Shown piece after piece: positions 25,990 through 36,520 of a stretch of DNA of 64,000 nucleotides. Position 1 is the first letter of the stretch. Every line of letters starts with the position of its first letter. Location: contig JADFZZ010000001.1 of NCBI GenBank assembly GCA_015232315.1, positions 62,001 through 126,000 of the forward strand. Reading direction: 5' to 3'. The DNA is from SAR324 cluster bacterium (GTDB lineage Bacteria; SAR324; NAC60-12). The translations under genes and the position numbers were made by a program. Under the pieces are notes generated by a model, which saw only the letters and a list, made by a program, of their open reading frames with translations, was not told the origin of the DNA and searched no databases.

Positions 25990-26014
25990 GATCCTGAGCC
26001 TGAAGCTCAGGATC
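25990..26014. terminator. Perfect hairpin between convergent purA and 26022-26306
   Basis: GATCCTGAGC (25990-25999) and GCTCAGGATC (26005-26014) form a perfect 10-bp stem with the loop CTGAA. It sits 16 bases after the purA stop and eight before the end of the convergent gene. No T-run follows on either strand, so it may stabilise 3' ends or act with Rho rather than as a classic intrinsic terminator. Confidence 0.5.
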
Positions 26015-26021
26015 TGGAGAA

Positions 26022-26306
26022 TCATGTGCTGTATTCCACAGAAACAGCATTCAGTGCTAACTGGCCGGGAGACATTTCAATCACAGAAGCAATTTTGTAG
26101 CGTTTCTTTTCGAAAATAAAAATATTTTCCGGTATCACATGGTCGTTTTCAAACTGTAAATCGAGACAACGAGTATATCCAATCAGGCCATACACTTTTA
26201 CGATCATTTTATTATTTGGAACGATCACGGCATCGGCTGTATTATCCGCAATCAGTTCGGGACTGATTGCTTCCTCAGTGTCCTGGTGTGCGTCAATTAC
26301 TGTCAT
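26022..26306 (-). CDS. Hypothetical protein, 94 residues
   Basis: The family is not recognised. The product is acidic at the start (IDAHQDTEEAISPEL) and then looks like an all-beta fold (KMIVKVYGLIGYTRCLDLQF, KRYKIASVIEMSPGQLALNAVSVEY). There is no signal peptide. AAGGAT precedes the ATG. It follows the 414-residue unknown gene on the same strand after 31 bp, so the two are probably one transcription unit. Confidence 0.6.
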   Translation of the reverse strand: MTVIDAHQDTEEAISPELIADNTADAVIVPNNKMIVKVYGLIGYTRCLDLQFENDHVIPENIFIFEKKRYKIASVIEMSPGQLALNAVSVEYST

Positions 26307-26337
26307 ATTGTATCCTTAGGGGTTAATAATCAGGAGT

Positions 26338-27582
26338 TTAATCATCATCTTCCTCAGTGTTTTCATCCTCCTGTTGTTCATCCTGCGTGTTTTCCTTCTC
26401 ATGTTCTTTTTCTTCCTTGGCAGATTGATAGTCCATCATCAGTTTTCCGAGAGAATTCTGCAATTCAATAACGCCGGGTTCGTCAGAAATTTTTCCCAGA
26501 ACCTTGACGGCATCTTCCATGCGCTTGGTAATATCTGCGGGTGGAAGTCTTCCGATGGCGGGTGAATCCCGAAAGGCCATGTGGCATACCAGTGCGTTTT
26601 CCCTTAAACAGGCTTTTTCCAGTTTTGATACCGGTGGATCAGATACCTGGGACATCATGGTACTGCTGGAATTAAGAGCCGCGCCGATCTGTTTGGCACA
26701 TTCATTTCCTGCTGTTTTATCCCCCATGCCATATGCCGCCATATAGAGCTTTTCTGCATAACGATGCCGTCGTGTTTCATAAAAAGCACCAATTGGGGAC
26801 TGGGGAACAACTTTTTTCATAGCTTCTGTCAGTCCTGGGCCATTGGAGTGGGCCAGCGGCAACACAACAAACGCACCCATCATGGCAGATATCACATTAT
26901 TGATTTCTTCTTTGGACGGTGGTGTGGTCAATATATCCTGGATGGACAGGCTGAATTCCTGATGACTTAGTTTGGCGCGCAGAAGGTTGGAGCATTCCAC
27001 CACAAAGCGTCCTCCACGTTTGATTTTTTCCATCTGCTCAATGATCATGGCCTGCCGACCGCTTTTGGATGCTTCATCAATTTTTGACTGAAGATACGCA
27101 ATTTCATCCTTTAGAAATTCAACCAACTTATCCAGATAGCGACGTTGTGCCATCAGTGCGATGTTGAGCTTGTGCGGAGTGATATGCACACCCTCAACTT
27201 CCAGCATCGCATGCAAAAAAACATCTCGATACACCAGCAGATTTCCCTTGATCCCCTTGACTGCAAAAGGTTCCAACATACCCAGGCGTGCCTCTGAATT
27301 GGTTGGATCAAATTTAAGGACATCATAAAACTCCTGCATTTTTTTAACAGGGAAATATTTGGCGATGCGGGCGCCCGTGATATCCAGAGTATCCGCTTGA
27401 GGAGTCTTGGTGGAAATGGAGGACATGGCTCTGCGGAACAATTTGGTACCAATTCCGACAGAAGAATGCTGTTTCATGTCAGCTTTTAAACGGTCCAGAT
27501 CACTTTGAAGGATATCAAAAAGTCGAAACGGTTCTTCAACCTCAGGCAATCGTCTAAATATCTGTCGTTCATCGTAGGACAT
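26338..27582 (-). CDS. Hypothetical protein with very acidic C-terminal tail, 414 residues
   Basis: No known domain was recognised. The protein seems mostly helical and soluble. A central segment (about residues 145-215) could form a coiled-coil (KLVEFLKDEIAYLQSKIDEA). The last 40 residues are almost entirely Glu, Asp, Lys and Gln (KENTQDEQQEDENTEEDDD). No signal peptide or membrane helix is visible. It lies directly downstream of uvrA on the same strand (79-bp gap) and upstream of the 94-residue unknown gene. Codon use and length support a real gene. Confidence 0.6.
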   Translation of the reverse strand: MSYDERQIFRRLPEVEEPFRLFDILQSDLDRLKADMKQHSSVGIGTKLFRRAMSSISTKTPQADTLDITGARIAKYFPVKKMQEFYDVLKFDPTNSEARLGMLEPFAVKGIKGNLLVYRDVFLHAMLEVEGVHITPHKLNIALMAQRRYLDKLVEFLKDEIAYLQSKIDEASKSGRQAMIIEQMEKIKRGGRFVVECSNLLRAKLSHQEFSLSIQDILTTPPSKEEINNVISAMMGAFVVLPLAHSNGPGLTEAMKKVVPQSPIGAFYETRRHRYAEKLYMAAYGMGDKTAGNECAKQIGAALNSSSTMMSQVSDPPVSKLEKACLRENALVCHMAFRDSPAIGRLPPADITKRMEDAVKVLGKISDEPGVIELQNSLGKLMMDYQSAKEEKEHEKENTQDEQQEDENTEEDDD

Positions 27583-27661
27583 AGGGCACGTTTCAAAAAA
27601 TGGTTACAAATAAAGGGCATAGAGAGTAAATAACCATTTATTTCAATTATGGCAAGTGAGT

Positions 27662-30600
27662 TTAAACCATTAAAAATGGTCGTAGAAACCGGCCTGTATG
27701 GCTGGTTTCGCAATTCTTTATTTCTTCAGGCGTCCCTGTGAAAACAAGCTGACCGCCATTTTCGCCGCCTTCCGGACCAAGATCAATCACACAGTCCGCG
27801 GTTTTGACCACATCCAGATTGTGTTCAATCACAATGACCGTGTTGCCCGCATCCACCAGATGATGCAGCACTTGCAGCAAACGTGCTGTGTCATCAATGT
27901 GCAGTCCGGTCGTGGGTTCATCCAGAATATACAACGTTTTTCCTGTAGAGCGTTTGGCCAGTTCCGCTGACAGTTTGAGTCGTTGGGATTCTCCACCGGA
28001 AAGGGTGTTGCCGGGTTGACCCAGTTTGATATAACCCAGTCCGACGTCCTGAAGTGTTTTGCAGATTCTTAGAATTCTAGGTTGGTGATCAAACAGTTCA
28101 ACAGCCTGATTCACTTCCATGTTGAGCACATCGGCCATCGTGTGTCCTTTGAAGGTGACACTGAGGGTTTCCCGATTATAGCGCTGTCCCTTGCATTCAT
28201 CACACTGGACCCACACATCCGACAAAAAGTGCATTTCAATCAACACATGTCCCTGGCCTTCACAGGCCGGACAGCGGCCTTCCACTGCATTGAATGAAAA
28301 TCTGCGTTTGGTGAATCCCCGCTTTTTGGCTTCAGGCATTTCCGCGAATAACTCCCGGATGGGTGCCAGAACGTTGCTGTAAGACGCAGGGTTGGAGCGT
28401 GGACTCTTGCCGATCGGGTCCTGATCAATCACCATCAGTTTATCAATGTGTTCCACTCCACTGAGTTTCTGGTGCTTTCCTACAGGTTGCCGGGTTTTGT
28501 TGAGTTTTTTCTGAATAGTTTTTTGCAGAATATCAATCACCAGTGACGATTTACCGGAACCTGAAACCCCTGTCACAACAGTGAAAACACCTATTGGAAA
28601 CGAGACATCAATATTTTTCAGATTATTCTCTTCCGCGCCATGCACTTTCAGGCATACATCTTCAGAAAAAGGCCGTCGTTTTGCGGGGACATTAATGGTT
28701 TTGATACCATTCAGATATTGTCCTGTCAGCGAATTTTCATTCTTCATGATTTCAGGCACCGTTCCTGAGGCCACTACCTGTCCGCCGTAATGTCCGGCTC
28801 CGGGGCCGATATCCACCACATGGTTGGCACTGCGGATCGTATCCAGATCGTGTTCCACCAGAATGACAGTATTGCCCAGATCCCTGAGTTTGTGCAGTGT
28901 ACTGAGCAGACGGTCTGTGTCACGGGAATGAAGGCCGATTGTGGGTTCATCCAGAACATACATCACCCCCACCAGTCCCGAACCGATCTGTGAAGCCAGA
29001 CGGATGCGCTGTGCCTCACCGCCAGAAAGCGTAGCTGTCCGCTGATCCAGCGTCAGATAGGTCAAACCGACATTGTCCAGAAAATCGAGCCGACCTGTGA
29101 CTTCTTTCAGGGCTTGTTCCGCTACAATTGTCTGATTTTCAGACAATTTCCAAAGATTGATTTCAGCTTGAGCCATCCGCACATTCATCGCGCAGAATTC
29201 ACTGATATTTTTCCCATTGACACGAACCGCCAGATATTCTGGCTTCAGGCGTTGTCCCAGGCAGGTCGGGCAGGTTGTTTCATCTTCCCTCTGGCCCAGT
29301 CCATCACAGGCCGGACAGGCACCGACGTGCGAATTGAAAGAAAACATCCGTGGTGTCAATTCCTCTTCCAGATAAAAATCACAGGCCACGCACCCGGGTT
29401 TTTCTGAAAAGAATACTTCCTGATTGGCATGATCCGCCCGTCTCACTTTGAGAATGCCATGTCCTTTCTGAAAGGCCACTTCCGCAGATTCTGCCAGACG
29501 TTTCTGCTCAATTTCCGAAACGTGGATCCGGTCAACCACCAGATCCACATTGTCTTTCTTTTTAAGAACCAGATTCTTGTGGGTGGTGTCCCATTCATCC
29601 AGTCTGATCAGTTGATCTTTCACATACACCCGGGCAAAACCATCGTGTTTCAAATGGTCCACAACCTGTTTCAAATGAGATGCCTCATCCAGCAGTGTGA
29701 TTTTTTTGGAACCCGGACGATACAAGGGCGCCAGAATTTCCAGACGTTCTTCAGGAAAAAGCTGAAGCCAGGCCTGCGCAACTCGAGTGGGCGTGTAGCC
29801 TTTCAGCGGTTGACCGCAATGCGGACAGTGAGGTTCTCCAATTCGGGCAAACAGAAGCCGCAGATAATCATAAATTTCGGTTGTGGTGGCCACGGTCGAA
29901 CGTGGATTCCGGCTGGTACTTTTTTGATTGATCGCGATAGCTGGAGCCAATCCGTCAATGGAATCCACCGGAGCCTTGTCCATCCGTCCCAGAAAGCGTC
30001 GGGCATACGTAGAAAGTGATTCCACATAGCGGGCCTGTCCTTCGGCGAAAATCGTATCAAACGCCAGGCTGGTTTTGCCGGAACCGGAGACGCCAGTGAT
30101 GACGGTCATTTGATTGACCGGAATTTCAAGGCTGACATGCCGTAAATTATTTTTTGAAGCCCCCTTGATTACAATGTTGCGCTCCTGTGACAGTTCGGTT
30201 GTTGCGTTTCTGGAACCCGAAGTAGTATGAGATTTGTCTGTCAGCCAGGGTTTTTCCAGTTTCAGGGTGGGTTTCAGAAACTTGCCGGTGAGGCTCTCCT
30301 TCAACGCCAGTTGTTCCGGCGTGCCGCAAGCGACCAGTTCGCCACCATATTTTCCACCACCCGGCCCCAGTTCGATCACATAATCCGCGGTTTTCAGCAC
30401 ATCCAGATTGTGTTCAATGACCAACACGGTGTTGCCCTGTTCCACTAGTTGGTTGAGGCATTGCAGTAACAGGCGGATATCCTGAAAATGTAGTCCGGTC
30501 GTGGGTTCATCCAGGATGTACAGTGTTTTTCCAGTGGCTTTCTTGCGTAATTCTGAGGCCAGCTTCACCCGTTGTGCTTCTCCCCCGGAAAGAGTGGTGG

Positions 30601-33079
30601 AGGGTTGGCCCAGATGGATGTATCCCAGTCCGACTTCCTTGAGAACACGCAGAATGTTGGAAATTTTGGGAATGGCCTGAAAAAAATCCGCGCCTTCCTC
30701 GACGGTCATTTCCAGCACCTCATGAATGTTTTTTCCCTTGAAAAAAATTTGCAGGGTTTCCGTGTTAAACCGCTTTCCTCCGCAGGTATCGCAAGGAATC
30801 TGCACATCACTTAGAAACTGCATTTCAATGGTCTGGATACCTGCGCCTTCACAGTCTTCGCAACGTCCACCCTTGACATTGAAGGAAAACCGTCCGGATT
30901 TGTAGCCCCGAGCCCGTGATTCGGGAACACTGGTGAACAGATTGCGGATTTCATCAAATACCTTGGTGTAGGTTGCCGGATTACTGCGTGGTGTTCTGCC
31001 AATCGGCGACTGATCAATTTCAATCACCTTGTCGATGTGTTCAATGCCGGTGATTTTTTCATGAGCGCCGGGAACATCCTGACTGCGATGCAGTTGACGA
31101 CTCAGTGCTTTTTTCAGAATGCCATCCACCAGTGATGATTTGCCGGAACCTGAAACTCCCGCAATCGCCACAAACAGACCCAGCGGAATTTCGACAGTGA
31201 TTTGTTTGAGGTTATGGAACTCTGCCTTGTGAACGGTCAGAACCACATCTGAGGGTTGTCGTCTTTGGGAGGGGATCACAATATTTTCAGCGCCTGACAG
31301 GAATTTTCCGGTCATCGAAGGCGACTGAATGATATCCTTCAGCGTTCCCTGCGCAATGATATATCCTCCCAGACTTCCGGCTGTCGGGCCAATATCCACG
31401 ACATGATCGGCGGCGGCAATGGTTTCTTCATCATGCTCCACCACCAGCACGGTATTGCCCCGATCACGTAGCATTTTGAGGGTATGAATCAATTTCTGGT
31501 TATCGCTCTGATGCAGTCCGATGGAAGGTTCATCCAGCACATACAGCACGCCCTGAAGTCCTGATCCCAATTGTGACGCAAGCCGAATTCGCTGTCCTTC
31601 ACCGCCTGATAACGTAGCGGCAGAACGGTCCAGCGACAGGTAACCGACTCCCACTTCATTGAGAAACAGCAGACGGTCCCGAATTTCCCTGAAAATATCC
31701 CGGCCTATGGTCTGTTCTCTGGGTGTCAGGGGCAGAGTGCTGAAAAACCGGAGCGATTCCTCAATCGGCAGTCCGGTGAGAGAATGAATCGAATGTCCAT
31801 GGAATTTGACCGCAAGTGCCATTTTGTTCAGACGTTTTCCTTCGCAGTCGGGGCATCCGGAGGTGTGCTGGAATTTTTCAAGTGGCCCTTTCACAAACTT
31901 GTACACAAACTGCAGAATCGGAATGATGCCCGGCCATTGTTTTTTATTCAGCTTACTCATCAATGATTCAGGATAACGGAATACATTGGAGATCCCCAGC
32001 GCAAAGGACGCATTGCCATGCATAATCAGATTTCGGTGTTCCCCGGACAGCAATTTCCACGGGACATTGCCGGGAATGCCAAAGACCTCCAGCATTCTTT
32101 CAATGTGTTCCATTTCAATTTTGGTGAACAGAATATTGCCTCGTTCCGTGAAGCATTGCAGAGATCTTTGTTCAATGCTTTTCTCAGGATCGCAAAGTTT
32201 TTCTTCATGAAAGGTGTTCAGCACGCCTAGTCCAAGGCATGTGGGACATGAGCCTTGAGGGGCATTGAAAGAAAATAGCCGAGGTTCCATTTCGGGCAGG
32301 GAAATCTGACATTTCGGGCAGGCCATGAGTTGACTGAACAAATGGTCTTTTTCAGCGTAATTGACAATAACAAGTCCGTTTGCCAGGCGAAGGGCTTTTT
32401 CCAGGGCTTCCACAAACCGGCTTTTTTCATCATCCGTCAATGTCATGCGGTCCAGCACCAGATCAATGGAATGCTTTTCGTAACGGGCGAGTGTGATTTT
32501 TTCATCCAGACGGCGGAGTTGGCCATCAATTCTGGCCCGGATATAGCCTTCTGCCAGCCAGTCCTGTAATTCCTTGCGGTATTCTCCTTTGCGTTCCTGA
32601 ACCATGGGCGCCAGCACCATGCAGGCTTGATCCCGTGCGTCGGCATACACATGATCGGTGATTTGCGCAGGCGTCTGCGAGGTGATGCGCTCTCCACACT
32701 GGGGGCAGTGAGGTTCTCCAACCCGTGCAAACAGCAGGCGGTAATGGTCATAGATTTCAGTGATGGTTCCCACGGTGGAGCGGGGATTGCGGTTGACCGT
32801 TTTCTGGTCCACGGAAATGGTCGGACTCAACCCTTCCACATGCTCCACTCTGGGTTTGTCTGTCTGTCCCAGAAACTGCCGGGCATAGGGTGACAGCGAT
32901 TCCACAAACCGGCGCTGACCTTCCTTGAAAATTGTATCAAACGCCAGCGATGATTTGCCTGAACCACTGACCCCTGTAAACACGGTCAAGGTGTCTCGTG
33001 GAATCCGGATGTTCACATGTTTCAGATTATGTTCATATGCGCCGATGACCACAATTTCGCTGGATTTATGCTCTGACAT
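27662..33079 (-). CDS. uvrA: Double-length UvrA (tandem fusion of two excinuclease A units)
   Basis: UvrA recognises bulky DNA lesions in nucleotide excision repair and loads UvrB. A usual UvrA has about 940 residues; this frame encodes 1,805, two complete copies head to tail. Copy 1 starts with [11 protein letters not shown] and [16 protein letters not shown] and copy 2 with [11 protein letters not shown] and [16 protein letters not shown]. Four Walker A motifs (two per copy), four LSGGE signatures and four LDEPT/S Walker B motifs are visible. Zinc-binding clusters such as CEDCEGAG with CDTCGGKRF and CPACEGQG with CDECKGQRY remain in both copies. Both halves look functional, so one chain could replace the usual dimer. 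Similar fusions exist in chlamydiae and some other bacteria. ATG 33079 preferred; TTG 33091 also possible. No uvrB or uvrC is in the window. Confidence 0.93.
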   Translation of the reverse strand: MSEHKSSEIVVIGAYEHNLKHVNIRIPRDTLTVFTGVSGSGKSSLAFDTIFKEGQRRFVESLSPYARQFLGQTDKPRVEHVEGLSPTISVDQKTVNRNPRSTVGTITEIYDHYRLLFARVGEPHCPQCGERITSQTPAQITDHVYADARDQACMVLAPMVQERKGEYRKELQDWLAEGYIRARIDGQLRRLDEKITLARYEKHSIDLVLDRMTLTDDEKSRFVEALEKALRLANGLVIVNYAEKDHLFSQLMACPKCQISLPEMEPRLFSFNAPQGSCPTCLGLGVLNTFHEEKLCDPEKSIEQRSLQCFTERGNILFTKIEMEHIERMLEVFGIPGNVPWKLLSGEHRNLIMHGNASFALGISNVFRYPESLMSKLNKKQWPGIIPILQFVYKFVKGPLEKFQHTSGCPDCEGKRLNKMALAVKFHGHSIHSLTGLPIEESLRFFSTLPLTPREQTIGRDIFREIRDRLLFLNEVGVGYLSLDRSAATLSGGEGQRIRLASQLGSGLQGVLYVLDEPSIGLHQSDNQKLIHTLKMLRDRGNTVLVVEHDEETIAAADHVVDIGPTAGSLGGYIIAQGTLKDIIQSPSMTGKFLSGAENIVIPSQRRQPSDVVLTVHKAEFHNLKQITVEIPLGLFVAIAGVSGSGKSSLVDGILKKALSRQLHRSQDVPGAHEKITGIEHIDKVIEIDQSPIGRTPRSNPATYTKVFDEIRNLFTSVPESRARGYKSGRFSFNVKGGRCEDCEGAGIQTIEMQFLSDVQIPCDTCGGKRFNTETLQIFFKGKNIHEVLEMTVEEGADFFQAIPKISNILRVLKEVGLGYIHLGQPSTTLSGGEAQRVKLASELRKKATGKTLYILDEPTTGLHFQDIRLLLQCLNQLVEQGNTVLVIEHNLDVLKTADYVIELGPGGGKYGGELVACGTPEQLALKESLTGKFLKPTLKLEKPWLTDKSHTTSGSRNATTELSQERNIVIKGASKNNLRHVSLEIPVNQMTVITGVSGSGKTSLAFDTIFAEGQARYVESLSTYARRFLGRMDKAPVDSIDGLAPAIAINQKSTSRNPRSTVATTTEIYDYLRLLFARIGEPHCPHCGQPLKGYTPTRVAQAWLQLFPEERLEILAPLYRPGSKKITLLDEASHLKQVVDHLKHDGFARVYVKDQLIRLDEWDTTHKNLVLKKKDNVDLVVDRIHVSEIEQKRLAESAEVAFQKGHGILKVRRADHANQEVFFSEKPGCVACDFYLEEELTPRMFSFNSHVGACPACDGLGQREDETTCPTCLGQRLKPEYLAVRVNGKNISEFCAMNVRMAQAEINLWKLSENQTIVAEQALKEVTGRLDFLDNVGLTYLTLDQRTATLSGGEAQRIRLASQIGSGLVGVMYVLDEPTIGLHSRDTDRLLSTLHKLRDLGNTVILVEHDLDTIRSANHVVDIGPGAGHYGGQVVASGTVPEIMKNENSLTGQYLNGIKTINVPAKRRPFSEDVCLKVHGAEENNLKNIDVSFPIGVFTVVTGVSGSGKSSLVIDILQKTIQKKLNKTRQPVGKHQKLSGVEHIDKLMVIDQDPIGKSPRSNPASYSNVLAPIRELFAEMPEAKKRGFTKRRFSFNAVEGRCPACEGQGHVLIEMHFLSDVWVQCDECKGQRYNRETLSVTFKGHTMADVLNMEVNQAVELFDHQPRILRICKTLQDVGLGYIKLGQPGNTLSGGESQRLKLSAELAKRSTGKTLYILDEPTTGLHIDDTARLLQVLHHLVDAGNTVIVIEHNLDVVKTADCVIDLGPEGGENGGQLVFTGTPEEIKNCETSHTGRFLRPFLMV

Positions 33080-33150
33080 GGAAGGACTCAAAGAGAGAGG
33101 AAGAGAAGGTTGAAGGTGCCAATTATGAAAAATCCAGACCGAAGCTTACC

Positions 33151-33195
33151 GTCTCAAGGTGGGATGTCAAGACAGGTTCAGGACTTCCTTGAGAC
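33151..33195. repeat. Inverted repeat in the uvrA/lolA-like divergent region
   Basis: GTCTCAAGG (33151-33159) and CCTTGAGAC (33187-33195) form perfect 9-bp arms 27 bases apart. The pair lies between divergent uvrA and the export operon, just before a likely promoter. It could be an operator. It does not resemble a LexA box. Confidence 0.45.
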
Positions 33196-33201
33196 AGACA
33201 C

Positions 33202-33231
33202 TTGACTATAGGTCACAAGAGCCGATAGATT
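33202..33231 (+). promoter_or_regulatory. Possible sigma-70 promoter of the ABC export operon
   Basis: TTGACT (33202-33207), 18 bases, then TAGATT (33226-33231), followed by an A/T-rich stretch. Transcription would begin about 50 bases before the ATG of the LolA-like gene. Confidence 0.4.
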
Positions 33232-33287
33232 ATAAAAAATGCTGATTATTTCTCATGTGGAATGCGGTCTGGAGAAAGGAAACATCG

Positions 33288-34046
33288 ATGAAAAAAAAAT
33301 GGCTCAGTCTGTCGCTTCTTTTATGTGCCTCAAGCGTGTTGTTGTGCGGTTCTATTGCGTTTGCGGATCAACAGGTCGATGATCTGCTGGACCGTGTGGA
33401 CCGGTTGTATCGCAGTGACAAAAGTTATTCAGAAGTGGAAATGGAAATCACCACGCCTGACTGGCAACGCACCATGAAAATGCGGATGTGGTCACGAGGG
33501 ATGGAGGACACGCTCATTGAAATTCTGGCTCCGGTCAAAGATGCCGGTGTCAAGACGTTGAAACTGGATAACCAGATGTGGAATTTCCTGCCAAAGATCG
33601 GCCGGGTGATCAAGGTTCCACCTTCCATGATGATGAATTCCTGGATGGGGTCCGATTTCACCAATGATGATCTGGTGAAAGAAAATACGCTGAAGGATGA
33701 TTATGTGTCACAACTCCTTCCGCATCCAATCGATCCCGATTTGTATTATTACATCGAATTGCACCCCCAACCTGAAACAGTGACGGTCTGGGGGAAAGTC
33801 ACACTCAGTATCCGCAAGGATGATCTACTGCCGGTGGAATATGCCTATTTTGATGAACGCGGAGAAAAAATCCGGACCATGAGTTTGTCCGATGTGCGTG
33901 AAATGGGTGGAAAAAAAATTCCGGCTGTGATGGAAATGAGAACGCTCCAGAAGAACAGTCGAACCATCATCCGTTATCTGAACATGGAATTCAATCCGCA
34001 ATTTGAGGATGATCTGTTTTCTTTCAGCAACCTGCGACGACGTTAG
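33288..34046 (+). CDS. LolA-like outer membrane lipoprotein-sorting family protein
   Basis: The 252-residue precursor has a clear signal peptide (MKKKWLSLSLLLCASSVLL, cut after SIAFA). The mature part is of the COG2834 type: SYSEVEMEITTPDWQRTMKM, KDAGVKTLKLDNQMWNFLPK and MNSWMGSDFTNDDLV. These proteins share the half-barrel fold of LolA/LolB and probably carry a lipid or lipoprotein through the periplasm. It heads an operon of two FtsX-type permeases, an ATPase and an outer-membrane barrel. That points to lipid or lipoprotein export rather than classic Lol sorting. AAAGGA precedes ATG 33288; the longer frame from 33255 would spoil the signal peptide. Confidence 0.85.
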   Translation: MKKKWLSLSLLLCASSVLLCGSIAFADQQVDDLLDRVDRLYRSDKSYSEVEMEITTPDWQRTMKMRMWSRGMEDTLIEILAPVKDAGVKTLKLDNQMWNFLPKIGRVIKVPPSMMMNSWMGSDFTNDDLVKENTLKDDYVSQLLPHPIDPDLYYYIELHPQPETVTVWGKVTLSIRKDDLLPVEYAYFDERGEKIRTMSLSDVREMGGKKIPAVMEMRTLQKNSRTIIRYLNMEFNPQFEDDLFSFSNLRRR

Positions 34047-34057
34047 GATCAAACTTC

Positions 34058-35278
34058 ATGCTGGAATTTAAAATTGCGTTTCGTAATCTTTTCCGTCAGC
34101 GTAGCCGCTCCTTGCTCAGCGGGTTAAGCATGATGCTGGCGTTTATGCTACTGTCGTTGTCACTGGGGTTTGGCGAGGGGAGTTATTCCAACATTATTCG
34201 CCTGTTAACGGATAACCAGACCGGCCATATTCAGATCCACCAGCAGGGATATCTGGATCGTCCCACGCTGTATAAAAATTTTGAAGTCACTCCTGAAATT
34301 ACACAAATTCTTGAAAACGAACCTGCCGTCAAAGCTTTTTCCTCGCGGGTTCATTCGGCGGGACTGATCTTTGGTGAACAGAAATCCTCCATCGTGCGCC
34401 TGATCGGGATGGATCCTGAAAAAGAACCGCAGGTGTCCCAAATCACGGCGTTGGTTCATACCGGAAATTATTTTGATGAAGTGAACGTCCGCAATCCTCT
34501 GTTGTTGGGATACGGCGCGCAACGTCTGCTTCAGACCAAATTAGGCGATGAAGTCATTCTGCTCACCCAGGGGGCCGATGGATCCATGGCGAATGATCTA
34601 TTCACGGTTACGGGAATCGTGGGCAATGAGTCCGATCCCTCCACAGCCAACACGGCGTATGTGCCTTTGTCGGTGATCCAGCAGTTTTTGACGATGGGCA
34701 ATCAGGTCCATGAAGTGGTCATCCGACTCAACAGCTATAAGGATTCACGACGTGAGACCAAGGTGTTGAGCAAGAAGATTTCAGACGAATCTCTGGATAT
34801 TGAGCCGTGGGAAGTCGTGGCCTCTGATTTTTACAAAGCCATGCAGGTTGACAAGCAGGGCAATTGGGTTTCGATCATCGTGATTATGATCATGGTGGGC
34901 GTGGTGGTGCTGAATACGGTGCTGATGAACACGCTGGAACGTCAGAGCGAATTCGGCGTGATGAAAGCTCTGGGAACCGCACCATGGCTCATTTTCCGTG
35001 CGATCCTTCTGGAAATGTTTCTGCTTAGTCTGATCAGTTGCGGCATCGGTGGAGTGCTGGCGCTGGGACTGAATTATTATTTCACAGTAGCGGGAATTCC
35101 TGTGGACCCGCCCATCGAATTTGGCGGAATCGTGTTTGAAAAAATGGTGTCCGAAGTGTCCTGGTTTGTATTCTGGGTTCCTGGATTATTAACGATCGCA
35201 ACCGCTGTGATTGTGGCCGTGTATCCTGCCATCAAGGCCGCACGCACCATTCCTGTCAAAGCCATTCGGGGAGAATGA
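34058..35278 (+). CDS. FtsX/LolCE-type ABC transporter permease
   Basis: The 406-residue protein has the MacB/LolC topology: an N-terminal helix (FRNLFRQRSRSLLSGLSMMLAF pattern), a large periplasmic domain (about 45-270), and three C-terminal helices with the FtsX core (VVVLNTVLMNTLERQSEFGV, MKALGTAP). It starts 11 bases after the LolA-like gene and ends four bases before the second permease. The two permeases probably form a heterodimer, as LolC and LolE do, with the ATPase encoded at 38479. Confidence 0.9.
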   Translation: MLEFKIAFRNLFRQRSRSLLSGLSMMLAFMLLSLSLGFGEGSYSNIIRLLTDNQTGHIQIHQQGYLDRPTLYKNFEVTPEITQILENEPAVKAFSSRVHSAGLIFGEQKSSIVRLIGMDPEKEPQVSQITALVHTGNYFDEVNVRNPLLLGYGAQRLLQTKLGDEVILLTQGADGSMANDLFTVTGIVGNESDPSTANTAYVPLSVIQQFLTMGNQVHEVVIRLNSYKDSRRETKVLSKKISDESLDIEPWEVVASDFYKAMQVDKQGNWVSIIVIMIMVGVVVLNTVLMNTLERQSEFGVMKALGTAPWLIFRAILLEMFLLSLISCGIGGVLALGLNYYFTVAGIPVDPPIEFGGIVFEKMVSEVSWFVFWVPGLLTIATAVIVAVYPAIKAARTIPVKAIRGE

Positions 35279-35282
35279 TATC

Positions 35283-36506
35283 ATGTTCTGGAAACTGGCC
35301 TGGCGCAACATCTGGAGAAACAGTACCCGGACCTTTCTGTCGGTGCTGATCATCGCGATCGGGATAGCCGCACTGATTTTTACGGATGGATTATTCCTGG
35401 GAATGACCAGCAACGTGATCAAAAATGCCACGGAAACGTTCATTGGGCAGGCACAGGTTCACCGGAAAGGATTCCGGGATGATTATGCCATTGAAAAAAC
35501 AATCCATCAATTGCCCCTGGTGCTGGCACAGTTGAAACAACAGTCCCAAATCACACACCTCAGCGTCCGTTTGGTCGTGCAGGGTATTCTTTCCGGCGCG
35601 GGTGGCACGGAACCTGTGACCATTTATGGGGTTGATCCTCAAACCGAGCAATCCCTTTCCAAATTTGATGAAGGCATCATTGAAGGCAACTATCTGACTT
35701 CCACAGATGGACGCGAAATCATTCTGGGCCGAAAACTCCGGGAAAAACTGGAATTGCGTCTTGGCGACCGTCTGGTGATGTCAGCGGTCGAACCCCAAAA
35801 CAATGAAATGGCACAGGAATTGTTCCGGTTGAGTGGGATTTTTCATCTGGGTGAAAAACAACTGGATGAAACAGTGGTGCTGGTTCCCATTGAAATGTTG
35901 CGCAAGATGGTAGGACTTCAGGGAGAAGCCCATGAAATTGCCCTTCGCTTCGATAAACTTGACGCCAGGGGACAGCCGTTGTTTCCTGCCAAACTGGACG
36001 ATCCCGAACAACAGAATGAGTTATTAACCTGGAACAAGCTTCTGCCCTCGTTGGATGTCATGATGCAGACCTCTGATATGAGCATGGGCATCATCGGCGC
36101 GATTCTGTTTTTTATTGTAGGGTTGGGAATCATGAACTCGCTCTTGATGGGCTTGTATGAACGGATGTTTGAATTTGGCGTGCTCCGTTCTATCGGAAAC
36201 ACCCCCCGACAAATGCTGAAACTGATTTTTTATGAAACCGTGTGTCTGGCTGGAATCAGCGTGATTGGCGGGCTGATCCTGTCGGCAATCCTGATGACTC
36301 TCATGGGGTATGTCGGTATTGATTATTCCGGCATTGATTTTGGCGGCATCACGTTTCAGGAAAAAATATTTCCGCAGTGGACCCTGTACCAATGTATCAA
36401 ATATCCCGTCTGGGCAGTGATCTGTACGTTGTTGGCCGCGATCTATCCGGGTTGGGTGGTCAGCCGCATTTTGCCGGTGGAAGCGTTGAGGAAGCGTAAA
36501 TTATGA
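35283..36506 (+). CDS. FtsX/LolCE-type ABC transporter permease, second subunit
   Basis: This 407-residue paralogue of the preceding permease has the same plan: WRNIWRNSTRTFLSVL with a first helix, a periplasmic domain and C-terminal helices with MNSLLMGLYERMFEFGVLRSIGNTP. ATG 35283 follows GGGGAG; the longer frame from 35211 overlaps the upstream gene. Its natural partner ATPase is pushed about 2 kb downstream by two Uma2-family genes. Confidence 0.9.
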   Translation: MFWKLAWRNIWRNSTRTFLSVLIIAIGIAALIFTDGLFLGMTSNVIKNATETFIGQAQVHRKGFRDDYAIEKTIHQLPLVLAQLKQQSQITHLSVRLVVQGILSGAGGTEPVTIYGVDPQTEQSLSKFDEGIIEGNYLTSTDGREIILGRKLREKLELRLGDRLVMSAVEPQNNEMAQELFRLSGIFHLGEKQLDETVVLVPIEMLRKMVGLQGEAHEIALRFDKLDARGQPLFPAKLDDPEQQNELLTWNKLLPSLDVMMQTSDMSMGIIGAILFFIVGLGIMNSLLMGLYERMFEFGVLRSIGNTPRQMLKLIFYETVCLAGISVIGGLILSAILMTLMGYVGIDYSGIDFGGITFQEKIFPQWTLYQCIKYPVWAVICTLLAAIYPGWVVSRILPVEALRKRKL

Positions 36507-36520
36507 AGAAAGGAGAACCT

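Noticed and set aside
29429-30019. 196-codon plus-strand frame opposite uvrA
   Set aside because: It lies antisense to the conserved second half of UvrA and shows no domain; such long antisense frames follow from the codon pattern of the real gene.
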